Assembly: GCA_019746155.1 (NCBI GenBank)
Contig: JAIESJ010000055.1
Span: 1 to 10,738 of the forward strand
Length of the DNA stretch: 10,738 bases
Direction of reading: 5' to 3'
Origin: Burkholderiales bacterium
GTDB lineage: Bacteria > Pseudomonadota > Gammaproteobacteria > Burkholderiales > SG8-41
The position numbers and the translations under genes are program-made. The notes under the pieces were generated by a model. That model ran no database searches. It worked only from the letters and a program-made list of their open reading frames with translations, and was not told the DNA's origin. Shown in pieces: positions 1 to 6,185 of the stretch (positions within the stretch are counted from its first letter, which is position 1; the number at the start of each line of letters is the position of its first letter).

Positions 1-826
1 GACGATGGATCAGGCAGCGGTTATCCCAGACAAGAACATCGCCCATGCGCCATTCGTGCCCCCACACGAATTCAGGCTTCGAAGCATGCGCCCAAAGCTC
101 GTCGAGCAGCCGTTCGCTTTCCTCCAGGGGCAATCCGATGATGTAGGCATTGCGGCGACGCCCCAGATAGAGGGCTTTTTTGCCCGTGGCCGGATGAATG
201 CGGAAGATCGGATGATGCGCGCCTGGCGCCTGGCGCGGATCGCGCACCTCCTTGAAACCCTTGCGCATCTGTCCCGCGCTGTTATAGGTTTCGTCATGAA
301 TCAGCATCTTGTCTTTCAGCCTGTTCTTGAGATCATCGCTCAGCGTGTCATATGCGAGATACTGGTTGGCGAAATAAGTGTTGCCTCCGGACGGGGGCAG
401 CTCCACCGCGGTGAGAATCGCATAGGAAATCGGCCTTTTGCGGTAAGACATATCGGTATGCCAGATCGCCTCGCCTGAGCCGAGATTGCCCTGCGGCTGG
501 CCATTCTCGACGATGTTCGAGATCACCAGGATATCCGGATATTGGTCGATATAGGGCTTACCGATGATGCTCATGCCGGGCGGTTCCAGCTCCCCAAAGC
601 GCTTGCCAAAGGCGATCAACTCCGGGTTGCCAAGCTTCTGGTTGCGGAACAGTATCACCAGGTGATCATAGATGGCCCGCTGGATCACATCGAAGGACGC
701 GTCATCGAGATGGTTGAGATCGACTCCTCTGATTTCGGCGCCGCAGCCCTTACCGGTGGGAATGACCTCGACCCGCGAAGGCGTTACGGGATTGTGTTGC
801 GAGGCGGTTACCTGCGCTGTTTGCAT
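1..826 (-). CDS. TauD/TfdA-family Fe(II)/2-oxoglutarate dioxygenase, copy 1 (C-terminus beyond left edge)
   Basis: This is a non-haem Fe(II) dioxygenase that would couple 2-oxoglutarate decarboxylation to hydroxylation of a small, probably anionic, substrate in the cytoplasm. The ATG at 826 is chosen because AGGAG lies 7 nt upstream (ATAGGAGAAATGTTATG); the ATG at 831 is in another frame. In the window 275 codons are readable. They include the family's first iron-ligand pair in WHTDMSYR (His123, Asp125) and the distal ligand in the run GDVLVWDNRCLIHR (His274). The 2-oxoglutarate-binding Arg would lie just outside the window. The protein aligns end to end with the second dioxygenase at 4065-4937: both share EPPGMSIIGKPYID, YPDILVISN, IHDETYNSAG and GRRRNAYI. 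It is divergent from the GntR regulator and has a GTATGATAC palindrome in its promoter. The substrate is unknown; taurine, alkyl sulfate or aryloxyalkanoate use cannot be told apart by sequence. Confidence 0.88.
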   Translation of the reverse strand, partial: MQTAQVTASQHNPVTPSRVEVIPTGKGCGAEIRGVDLNHLDDASFDVIQRAIYDHLVILFRNQKLGNPELIAFGKRFGELEPPGMSIIGKPYIDQYPDILVISNIVENGQPQGNLGSGEAIWHTDMSYRKRPISYAILTAVELPPSGGNTYFANQYLAYDTLSDDLKNRLKDKMLIHDETYNSAGQMRKGFKEVRDPRQAPGAHHPIFRIHPATGKKALYLGRRRNAYIIGLPLEESERLLDELWAHASKPEFVWGHEWRMGDVLVWDNRCLIHR

Positions 827-845
827 AACATTTCTCCTATATTAC

Positions 846-856
846 CGTATGATACG
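846..856. promoter_or_regulatory. Putative GntR operator A between dioxygenase 1 and the regulator
   Basis: CGTATGATACG is an 11-bp perfect palindrome around a central G. The core GTATGATAC recurs at 4987-4996, and as GTATCATAC at 2877-2885, in the other two promoter regions of the cluster. It fits the general GntR-family pattern GT(N)xAC. It sits just upstream of the putative -35 box of the regulator gene and 20 bp upstream of the ATG of dioxygenase 1, so binding could control both directions. This is the weakest of the three sites by arm length. Function is inferred. Confidence 0.6.
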
Positions 857-857
857 C

Positions 858-886
858 ATGACTAATTCACCAACTTCGAATATACT
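858..886 (+). promoter_or_regulatory. Possible sigma-70 promoter of the GntR gene
   Basis: ATGACT (858-863, four of six matches to TTGACA) is followed after 17 nt by TATACT (881-886, five of six matches to TATAAT), 24 nt before the start codon at 911. No good Shine-Dalgarno sequence precedes that ATG, so the regulator may be weakly translated. This is a pattern match only. Confidence 0.4.
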
Positions 887-910
887 GCCGGCACTTTCCG
901 CACTGAGTCC

Positions 911-1681
911 ATGGCCCGTATGCCGCGCAATGCCTTAAACAGCAAACTTGAAATGCACGCTTCGGAACCGCTTTACAAGCAGATCGAGAAGCAGATCCTG
1001 GATTGCCTGGCGCAGGGCGAATGGAAACCGGGCGAGCGCCTGCCAAACGAGAGCCAGCTCGCGAAGCGCTTCGGGGTGGCGATTTTTACCGTCCGCGCCG
1101 GCATCAGCGAATTGGTCGCTGCCAATATTCTGATCCGCCGGCAGGGCAAGGGCACGTTCGTCGCGCGCCATGACCGCCAGCGCCAGCGCTATCAGTTCAC
1201 GCATATTTTCCGCAATGACGGCGTGAAGATTTCGCCCGAGCGCCAGCTCGTTTCTTTCAGCAGGATAAGCGCCGACAGATCGATTGCGGAAATGCTGCAT
1301 CTGCCTCAGAATGAAAAACCGTCCGTCTTCCGCGTCGAATGTATTCTGAAACTGGAATCCCGGCCCATCGCGACCATGGATATAACCGTTCCCGCCCGCC
1401 TCTTCGCCGGTCTTACGGCCCGTGCCATCCGCGAAAGCGCGGAAAATCTCTATGCCGTCTACCAGGAAGTCTGCGGTGTCAATGTGATCCGCATCGAAGA
1501 ACGGGTCTATGCAGTGAAAGCCGGCGCCCGCGTGGCGAATACCCTCGGCATACACGCCGGAGACCCGGCGTTGAGGGTCGACCGCATCGCTTATACCTAC
1601 AATGATGTTCCGGTCGAATTCCGCAGTCGCGTGCATCAGGCTTTCGACTATCACTATCAGATCAGCGAGGGTGGGGTTTAG
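911..1681 (+). CDS. GntR-family transcriptional regulator, HutC/UTRA type
   Basis: This is a cytoplasmic DNA-binding regulator of 256 residues, normal for the HutC subfamily. Residues about 18-85 form the winged helix: EPLYKQIEKQIL is the usual first helix, GERLPNESQLAKRFGV leads into a recognition helix at about 57-69, and the wing is RRQGKGTFV (76-84). Residues about 105-250 form a UTRA ligand-binding domain, ending in the typical RIAYTYNDVPVEFRSRVHQ stretch. UTRA domains usually bind the substrate or an intermediate of the pathway they control and then release DNA. The gene diverges from dioxygenase 1 and its stop overlaps that of the convergent enolase-family gene by 3 bp (1678-1681). The best operator candidates are the GTATSATAC palindromes at 846, 2873 and 4985. 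The start at 911 is the first ATG of the frame; ATGs at codons 4 and 15 are alternatives, none with a strong ribosome-binding site. Confidence 0.92.
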   Translation: MARMPRNALNSKLEMHASEPLYKQIEKQILDCLAQGEWKPGERLPNESQLAKRFGVAIFTVRAGISELVAANILIRRQGKGTFVARHDRQRQRYQFTHIFRNDGVKISPERQLVSFSRISADRSIAEMLHLPQNEKPSVFRVECILKLESRPIATMDITVPARLFAGLTARAIRESAENLYAVYQEVCGVNVIRIEERVYAVKAGARVANTLGIHAGDPALRVDRIAYTYNDVPVEFRSRVHQAFDYHYQISEGGV

Positions 1682-2769
1682 GCATTCGCCACCGCCATTG
1701 AGGCGAAGTGTTCGCTGCGCAATTGGTGGGACCTGATTACACCGAGGTCGACCTCTGGCCAGTAACCCGGCTTCAGCACGATCGATCCGTTCTCGAACGC
1801 CAGCGGCTCCTTGAGCAGCCGCGTTTTCGGTTTCAGGAAACCGTTCATGTCCCCGGCGCGGCGCAGAAAATCGCGGCCGACGCAGGCCTCGACCCAGCAC
1901 AGCAGTTCGGTGGCGACGCCATCTCCCAGACAGATTCCCAGCCCCAGATCCTGGGCGCGGCGCGCGGCCGTCAGGGCGCGGTCGATGCCGCCGATGCGCT
2001 TGAGCTTGAGTTTGATCAGCCCCACCCCTTCCAATGCGGCGGCACGCTCGATGTCGGCGACCGTCCTAATCGACTCGTCCAGCATCAACGGCACCTTTGA
2101 TACTCTGGCCACCGCTGCGTTGTCCTCCCATGCATCGGCCTCACAAGGTTGCTCGAACAACGTAATGCCCTCGGGGTCCAACGATGCAGCGAAACGGCAG
2201 CCCTGCTCACGGTCATAGCCGCGATTGGCATCTATCGTCAGCATGGCTCGCCCCGCCGCCGCTTCCTGCACCATCGCAACGCGTGCCAGATCCTGCTCCA
2301 CATTCCAGCCGACCTTCACCTTGAAAGTCCGGTAACCGCTTTCCAACAATCTTTCCACTTCCTCGCCGATCTCGTGTCTGCTCGTCGCAGCGACAGGAAC
2401 CAGCAGCGGGATGCGTTTCTCTTCTGCAATTTTCAGGACCGGATGCCGCTCCAGCATTGTGATCGCGGTGAGCATCGCGGTTGCCGCGAACGGAGCGGAC
2501 GGCACGGCCTGATCCAAAGCAGTTTTTGCCTCGGTCACGGTTTTGCCGGCAAACCTCTCGGCGTGTTCGCGGCAAAAGCGCCATCCGGTTTCAGTCGTTT
2601 CCGACGTGGATCCGGCAGGAATGTATGCCTCCCCCCATCCCGCATTGCCGTCTTCGTCACGCGCCTCAACCAGGATTGGCTCGAGGTCCGTGTATGTCCG
2701 GAAGGAAACACGATAGGGTTTTACCAGCGGCAACTTGATTTGATAAAGCGAGATTTTTTTCAACTTCAT
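1678..2769 (-). CDS. Enolase-superfamily enzyme, muconate-lactonizing (MLE) subgroup; probable racemase/epimerase or cycloisomerase
   Basis: This is a 363-residue enzyme of the mandelate racemase/muconate lactonizing superfamily, which takes a proton from the carbon next to a carboxylate with Mg2+ help. The ATG at 2769 is preferred: GGGAAG lies 6 nt upstream. A GTG further up (2793) lacks such a site. The N-terminal capping domain covers about residues 1-120. The barrel carries the expected catalytic set at MLE-like spacing: Lys150-x-Lys152 (FKVKVG), metal ligands Asp180 (TIDANRGY), Glu206 (FEQP) and Asp231 (LMLDES), and Lys255 in the KLKLKRIGG strand. Lysines on both faces fit MLE-type racemases, dipeptide epimerases, N-acylamino-acid racemases or cycloisomerases, and not the Lys/His-Asp dyad of mandelate racemase. 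The substrate is unknown. The gene converges on the GntR gene and diverges from the Bug gene, with a shared operator-like palindrome at 2873. Confidence 0.88.
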   Translation of the reverse strand: MKLKKISLYQIKLPLVKPYRVSFRTYTDLEPILVEARDEDGNAGWGEAYIPAGSTSETTETGWRFCREHAERFAGKTVTEAKTALDQAVPSAPFAATAMLTAITMLERHPVLKIAEEKRIPLLVPVAATSRHEIGEEVERLLESGYRTFKVKVGWNVEQDLARVAMVQEAAAGRAMLTIDANRGYDREQGCRFAASLDPEGITLFEQPCEADAWEDNAAVARVSKVPLMLDESIRTVADIERAAALEGVGLIKLKLKRIGGIDRALTAARRAQDLGLGICLGDGVATELLCWVEACVGRDFLRRAGDMNGFLKPKTRLLKEPLAFENGSIVLKPGYWPEVDLGVIRSHQLRSEHFASMAVANA

Positions 2770-2855
2770 TCGGTTCTTCCCTTTTCCGATCACGCATCGT
2801 TATGCGCCGACAATATTTCCCGATCCGCCCTGTTTTCCACTAGCCGCACGAAAGC

Positions 2856-2883
2856 TTGATTTCTTCCATCTGATATGTATCAT
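2856..2883 (+). promoter_or_regulatory. Possible promoter of the Bug gene, overlapped by operator B
   Basis: TTGATT (2856-2861) is followed after 16 nt by TATCAT (2878-2883, five of six matches to TATAAT). The -10 hexamer lies inside the palindrome at 2873-2889, so a protein bound there would block this promoter. On the other strand the same palindrome supplies TATGAT, with TTGTTG 18 nt upstream, a possible promoter for the enolase-family gene. This is inference from pattern matches. Confidence 0.45.
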
Positions 2884-2889
2884 ACATAT
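2873..2889. promoter_or_regulatory. Putative GntR operator B, 17-bp perfect palindrome
   Basis: ATATGTATCATACATAT has 8-bp perfect arms around one central base. It lies in the divergent interval between the enolase-family gene (start 2769) and the Bug gene (start 2942) and contains the core GTATCATAC shared with sites at 846 and 4985. Its position over the predicted -10 box suggests repression of both directions. Confidence 0.72.
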
Positions 2890-2941
2890 GAGTTGCACAA
2901 TACAACAATTATCTGCAGTTTTCAATCACCAGGAGGATGTC

Positions 2942-3910
2942 ATGCCGAATTTTGCTATTACGCGTGGCTACATTGCTTGCTTATTTTTTGCCTTGACCTG
3001 CAGCAGCGCTGTAGCGCAGCAATACCCGACAAAACCGGTGCGCCTGATCGTTCCATTTGCCGCGGGCGGCAGCTTCGACCGGGTAGGCAGGATTGTCGCC
3101 CTGCAATTGACCGAATTGCTGCACCAACAGGTCGTAGTCGACAACAGACCAGGGGGCGGAACCATCATCGCCACGGAAATCGTCGCCAAATCAAATCCCG
3201 ATGGCTATACCCTGCTTCTTGCCTCGAACGCACTGGCGGCAAATCCCGCGTTGCATGAAAAACTCCCTTATAACGGCAGGGATCTCTCGACCGTCGCTTT
3301 GATTGCATATCAGCCCATGGGGTTGGCGGCCCACCCAAACTTCCCTCCCAATTCAGTAAAAGATCTCATCAATCTGGCCAGATCCAAGCCCGACCAACTA
3401 TCCTACGGCACGGCGGGCATCGGCAGCGGCGGCTGGCTTGCGGGAGAACTTTTCAAGGCAGCGGCCAGCATTCAATTGCTGCATGTCGGTTACAAAGGCG
3501 GCAATCTTGCCATGCTCGATTTGATGGCCAACCGGATTCCGTTGGTTGTGACAGGGCTGCCCAACCTTTTGCCGCAGATAAAGGCCGGAAAGCTCAAAGT
3601 GCTCGCCATTACCGACAAGAAACGCTCACAGGTAGCTCCAGATATTCCAACAATTGCAGAGACCGTATCAGGTTATGAATACACCAATTGGTTCGGCATT
3701 GTCGTCCCAGCTGCCACACCGCGCAAAATCACGCACCTTCTGAACTCACAGTTCAACAAGGCAATTGAAACGCCGGGTATCAGACAGCAGTTGCTGGCCA
3801 GCGGATACGAGGTGCTTGGGGGAAGCGAGGAAGAGTTCTCCAGAGTCCTCAAGTCGGATACGGCCAAGTTTGCAAAGTTGATCAGGGAAGCCAGCCTGCG
3901 CACCTACTGA
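2942..3910 (+). CDS. Bug/TctC-family periplasmic solute-binding protein
   Basis: This 322-residue secreted protein is the binding component of tripartite tricarboxylate-type uptake systems, or an orphan Bug receptor. The ATG at 2942 follows AGGAGG with 5 nt spacing. An in-frame start at 2888 would fall inside operator B and would spoil the signal peptide. Residues 1-25 are a signal peptide (basic start, hydrophobic IACLFFALTC, cleavage after AVA). The mature protein begins QQYPTKPVRLIVPFAAGGSF, the family signature, followed by VDNRPGGG and PDGYTLL. The length is normal. No membrane subunits (TctA/TctB) lie in the window, as is usual for the many scattered Bug genes of Burkholderiales. Such binding pockets typically take small carboxylates, amides or aromatic acids. 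Placement between a racemase-like enzyme and a dioxygenase suggests that it captures the pathway substrate. Confidence 0.93.
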   Translation: MPNFAITRGYIACLFFALTCSSAVAQQYPTKPVRLIVPFAAGGSFDRVGRIVALQLTELLHQQVVVDNRPGGGTIIATEIVAKSNPDGYTLLLASNALAANPALHEKLPYNGRDLSTVALIAYQPMGLAAHPNFPPNSVKDLINLARSKPDQLSYGTAGIGSGGWLAGELFKAAASIQLLHVGYKGGNLAMLDLMANRIPLVVTGLPNLLPQIKAGKLKVLAITDKKRSQVAPDIPTIAETVSGYEYTNWFGIVVPAATPRKITHLLNSQFNKAIETPGIRQQLLASGYEVLGGSEEEFSRVLKSDTAKFAKLIREASLRTY

Positions 3911-3916
3911 GCATAG

Positions 3917-3976
3917 GTCGCACGGCGGCGTGCCGGACAAATCCTGTCGACCGGCATGCCTTGTCGCGCGTGCGAC
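3917..3976. terminator. Nested hairpin between convergent Bug and dioxygenase 2 genes, probable bidirectional terminator
   Basis: An inner stem GGCGTGCCGG (3927-3936) pairs with CCGGCATGCC (3951-3960) over 10 bp with a single G-U. It is enclosed by an outer stem GTCGCAC (3917-3923) with GTGCGAC (3970-3976). The structure begins 7 nt after the Bug stop and faces the end of dioxygenase 2. There is no long T run on either side, so it may be a weak intrinsic terminator, an mRNA 3' protector or a transcription-collision barrier. Confidence 0.55.
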
Positions 3977-4064
3977 GCAGACTTCCGGCACCCCGTTTCC
4001 GCTCCGCTCTGAAGGCAGCATGTGTGATCCATATCGATCATCATCGGGCAGAACTCCCGGCCAA

Positions 4065-4937
4065 CTAGCCGGCAAGCACCGCCTCACCTTTGCACTGCAC
4101 TCTGTGCAGGACGGAAGAATCGGAAGAATTGAAACCCGCACGCATATGCAGCAGGCAGCGGTTGTCCCAGATGAGTATGTCACCCAGTCCCCATTCGCCC
4201 CATGTCACGGGATGGCGCGTCGCGTGCGCCCACAGCTCATCAAGCACCTGCTCGCTCTCGTCCAGCGGCAGGCCCACGATGTAGGCATTGCGGCGGCGGC
4301 CGAGAAACAGCGCCTTGCGCCGCGTTACGGGATGCAGGCGCACCAGCGGGTGGCGCGCTCCGGGCGCTTGGCGCGGATCGCCGACCTCCTTGAAACCTTT
4401 GCGCAACTGTCCAGCACTATTGTAGGTCTCGTCATGGATACATAGCCGGCCTTCGATCCTGGTCTTGAGCGCCTTGGGCAGCGTTTCGTAGGCGTCGTAC
4501 ATGCTGGCATAGAACATGTTGCCACCGCCATGCTCCGGAATCTCCAGGGCGTGCAGGATTGCAGTAGAAATCGGGACTTCGCGGTACGACATATCGGTAT
4601 GCCATGTCGCTTCGCCATTACCCAGATTTCCCATGGGCATCCCGTTCTCATCTACGCGGTTGGAAATCACCAGAATATCCGGATACTCGTCGATATAAGG
4701 CTTACCGATGATGCTCATTCCCGGTGGTTCGAGTTCGCCGAAGCGCCTGCCGACCGCCAGGAGTTCCGGATCCGAAAGATTCTGCCCCCGTAACAGCAAA
4801 ACCGAATGTTTATAGTAAGCATCCAGGATCAGCCCGAATTCCGCGTCATCGAGATCCGGCAGTCTGCCCCCCGATATTTCCGCGCCCACGCCTTTCCCGG
4901 TCGGCACCACCTTCAATCCCGCCATTACCGCGCTCAT
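4065..4937 (-). CDS. TauD/TfdA-family Fe(II)/2-oxoglutarate dioxygenase, copy 2, lacking the usual cofactor Arg
   Basis: This 290-residue paralogue of the dioxygenase at the left edge is close to the usual family length. The ATG at 4937 is preceded by AGGAG with 5 nt spacing; an in-frame extension to 5003 would run through the operator and -10 region and is not credible. The iron ligands are present: His113 and Asp115 in WHTDMSYR, and His264 in DNRCLLHMR. In TauD and TfdA the Arg that holds the 2-oxoglutarate carboxylate is 11 residues after the last His (Arg266 and Arg273) and a second Arg follows at +15. Here the +11 position is Ser275, in the run NSSDSSVLHRV, while Arg279 is kept at +15. 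The protein may therefore bind the cosubstrate poorly, use another residue, or use another cosubstrate. It is convergent with Bug and has its own operator-like palindrome and a good promoter upstream. Confidence 0.9.
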   Translation of the reverse strand: MSAVMAGLKVVPTGKGVGAEISGGRLPDLDDAEFGLILDAYYKHSVLLLRGQNLSDPELLAVGRRFGELEPPGMSIIGKPYIDEYPDILVISNRVDENGMPMGNLGNGEATWHTDMSYREVPISTAILHALEIPEHGGGNMFYASMYDAYETLPKALKTRIEGRLCIHDETYNSAGQLRKGFKEVGDPRQAPGARHPLVRLHPVTRRKALFLGRRRNAYIVGLPLDESEQVLDELWAHATRHPVTWGEWGLGDILIWDNRCLLHMRAGFNSSDSSVLHRVQCKGEAVLAG

Positions 4938-4984
4938 CTTCTCTCCTTTGCATTGACGACAAGGCTTAAAAAAAATATCATTCA

Positions 4985-4999
4985 TACGTATGATACGTA
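4985..4999. promoter_or_regulatory. Putative GntR operator C, 15-bp perfect palindrome
   Basis: TACGTATGATACGTA has 7-bp perfect arms around a central G, with core GTATGATAC identical to operator A. A further half-like element, ATGCGTAT (5002-5009), follows directly; its complement ATACGCAT also adjoins operator A (852-859). The palindrome lies 48 bp upstream of the dioxygenase 2 start and covers its -10 box. Confidence 0.7.
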
Positions 5000-5019
5000 A
5001 CATGCGTATCTTTTGTCAA
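4990..5019 (-). promoter_or_regulatory. Sigma-70-like promoter of dioxygenase 2
   Basis: On the minus strand a perfect TTGACA (5019-5014) is followed after 18 nt by TATCAT (4995-4990, five of six matches). The -10 box is inside operator C, an arrangement expected for repression. This is the strongest promoter match in the cluster. Confidence 0.6.
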
Positions 5020-5209
5020 TTCAATGCAAGCCCGGGCAGGCCGGAGAAGGCGATTTGCACCATGCCGCCCCCCATACATCTCCACACCAAACGACCCACA
5101 TGCATCATTTGCAATGGCACCGGCCTCCGGTTACATTAACCGGCGAGCCGGAACAACAGACTGCCGCTTTGCAAGCGTCTCGCGGCAGGCTTTCACGGGG
5201 AGAGATCAC

Positions 5210-5293
5210 ATGGCCGTCGTTTTCAACGAGAGCACGATCCCGGCGGAAACCGTCGCCGACAACGTCAGCCGTCCATGCAGTCCAAGACGGTAG
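5210..5293 (+). pseudogene. 5' remnant of a probable cupin-domain gene
   Basis: A well-placed start (GGGGAGAG, 6 nt, ATG at 5210) opens a reading frame beginning MAVVFNESTIPAETVADNV. From memory this resembles the N-terminus of small cupin-domain proteins of Burkholderiales. After about 21 residues the frame turns into PCSPRR and stops at 5293, inside the start of the hemD-like gene, which is read in another frame. The body of the cupin gene is missing. The likely event is a deletion whose right end falls directly before the hemD start codon. The family assignment rests on about 20 residues and is tentative; the ribosome site and truncation are plain. Confidence 0.45.
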
Positions 5294-6075
5294 CCATCCT
5301 CGAAAGCCGCTTCGGCGAACAGCTCGCGGAGCTCGTTTCCAAACGCGGCGGCCGCCCCTTCCGCGCGCCGGCGCTGGCCGAGGTCCCGGATGTGGACCAC
5401 GGCTACATCGCGCAGCTGATCAGCGGGCTTGAATCGCATCCGACAAAAGTGGCGATCTTCCAGACCGGAGTCGGCACCCATGCGCTGTTCAAGGCGACCG
5501 ATGCGCTGGGGCTGACGCAAGAGCTGCTGGCGCTGCTCGCAAAAATGACTGTTGTCGTGCGCGGCCCGAAGCCGACCGCGGCGCTGCGCTCGCGAAGCGT
5601 ACGCATCGACCTCAACGCTGCAGAGCCCTTTACCACCGCTGAAGTGCTGCAAGCGCTGCGGGAAGTGAAGCTCGAAGGTGAGCGGGTCATCGTGCAGCGC
5701 CATGGCGCACCCAATCCCGAACTCGACCAGGCACTGGAGGCAAGAGGGGCTGCAGTGGTCGAAATTCCGCTCTACCGCTGGTCGCTGCCGGCGGACACCG
5801 GGCCGCTCGTCGGTCTGATGGATGCGCTCGCGCGCGGCGAGATTCACGCGGCGACTTTCACCAGTGCCTCGCAAGTCCACAACTTGTTCACGCTGGCGCA
5901 GCAGCTCGGCCGCGCCGACCGGTTGCGCGCCGATCTCAACCGCGTGCTGATCGCCTCGATCGGTCCGGTATGCAGCGCCGCGCTCGAACAGCATGGCCTG
6001 ATCGTGGGACTTGAGCCGCGTCCGCCCAAGCTGGGGCCGCTGGTCACGGCGCTCGACGAGGCGCTGTCCAAATGA
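5275..6075 (+). CDS. hemD-like: HemD-like uroporphyrinogen-III synthase
   Basis: The product, 266 residues, resembles uroporphyrinogen-III synthase, which closes and inverts ring D of hydroxymethylbilane to give uroporphyrinogen III for haem, sirohaem or B12. HemD proteins vary greatly, so recognition rests on landmarks: TVAILESRFGEQLAELVSKR at the start, the family's FQTGVGTHALF segment (62-72), VVVRGPKPTAALR (93-105), FTSASQVHNLF (195-205), and IASIGPVCSAALEQHGL (226-242). The two-lobed layout is complete. The ATG at 5275 has no Shine-Dalgarno sequence; upstream in-frame codons encode an Arg-rich run unlike HemD, so the native 5' region seems lost to the deletion that truncated the cupin gene. 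It may be translated by coupling to the cupin stub, whose stop (5293) lies just inside it. This is probably an accessory copy beside the housekeeping hemD. Its end overlaps an ATG as ATGA. Confidence 0.82.
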   Translation: MQSKTVAILESRFGEQLAELVSKRGGRPFRAPALAEVPDVDHGYIAQLISGLESHPTKVAIFQTGVGTHALFKATDALGLTQELLALLAKMTVVVRGPKPTAALRSRSVRIDLNAAEPFTTAEVLQALREVKLEGERVIVQRHGAPNPELDQALEARGAAVVEIPLYRWSLPADTGPLVGLMDALARGEIHAATFTSASQVHNLFTLAQQLGRADRLRADLNRVLIASIGPVCSAALEQHGLIVGLEPRPPKLGPLVTALDEALSK

Positions 6076-6185
6076 CCAAAGCAAAGCCGTACGACGATCT
6101 CATTACTTTCCACTGTCAACGAGTACCCCGTCCGCACGCGCTGTGCCGTCATGCCGTGGGCCACGCTCGAAGCGGCATTAGATGA
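6072..6185 (+). pseudogene. Short reading frame starting in the hemD stop (ATGA), likely 5' remnant of a lost downstream gene
   Basis: The hemD stop TGA (6073-6075) overlaps an ATG (6072-6074), a normal coupling junction in operons. The frame runs only 37 codons, starting MTKAKPYDDLITFHC, and loses protein-like character after about 15 residues. I do not recognise it. It suggests that a coupled third gene once followed and that most of it was deleted, since the 3' end of a different coding frame appears from about 6100. Confidence 0.3.

Noticed and set aside
935..1900. Open minus-strand frame of 321 codons opposite the GntR gene
   Set aside because: It is antisense to a regulator with clear winged-helix and UTRA motifs and has no recognisable protein pattern. 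Long antisense frames are common at this GC content.
2149..2859. Open plus-strand frame of 236 codons opposite the enolase-family gene
   Set aside because: The minus strand carries all catalytic residues of the enolase superfamily; the plus frame has no family features.
2888..2941. Upstream start of the Bug gene at 2888
   Set aside because: The codon lies in the operator palindrome, has no ribosome site, and adds residues ahead of a normal signal peptide. AGGAGG precedes the ATG at 2942.
4938..5003. Upstream extension of dioxygenase 2 to a start at 5003
   Set aside because: It would translate through the palindrome and the -10 box, and the ATG at 4937 has a well-spaced AGGAG.
5206..6084. 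Open minus-strand frame of 292 codons opposite hemD
   Set aside because: Arg/Gln-rich antisense product without motifs; the plus-strand product shows the HemD landmarks.
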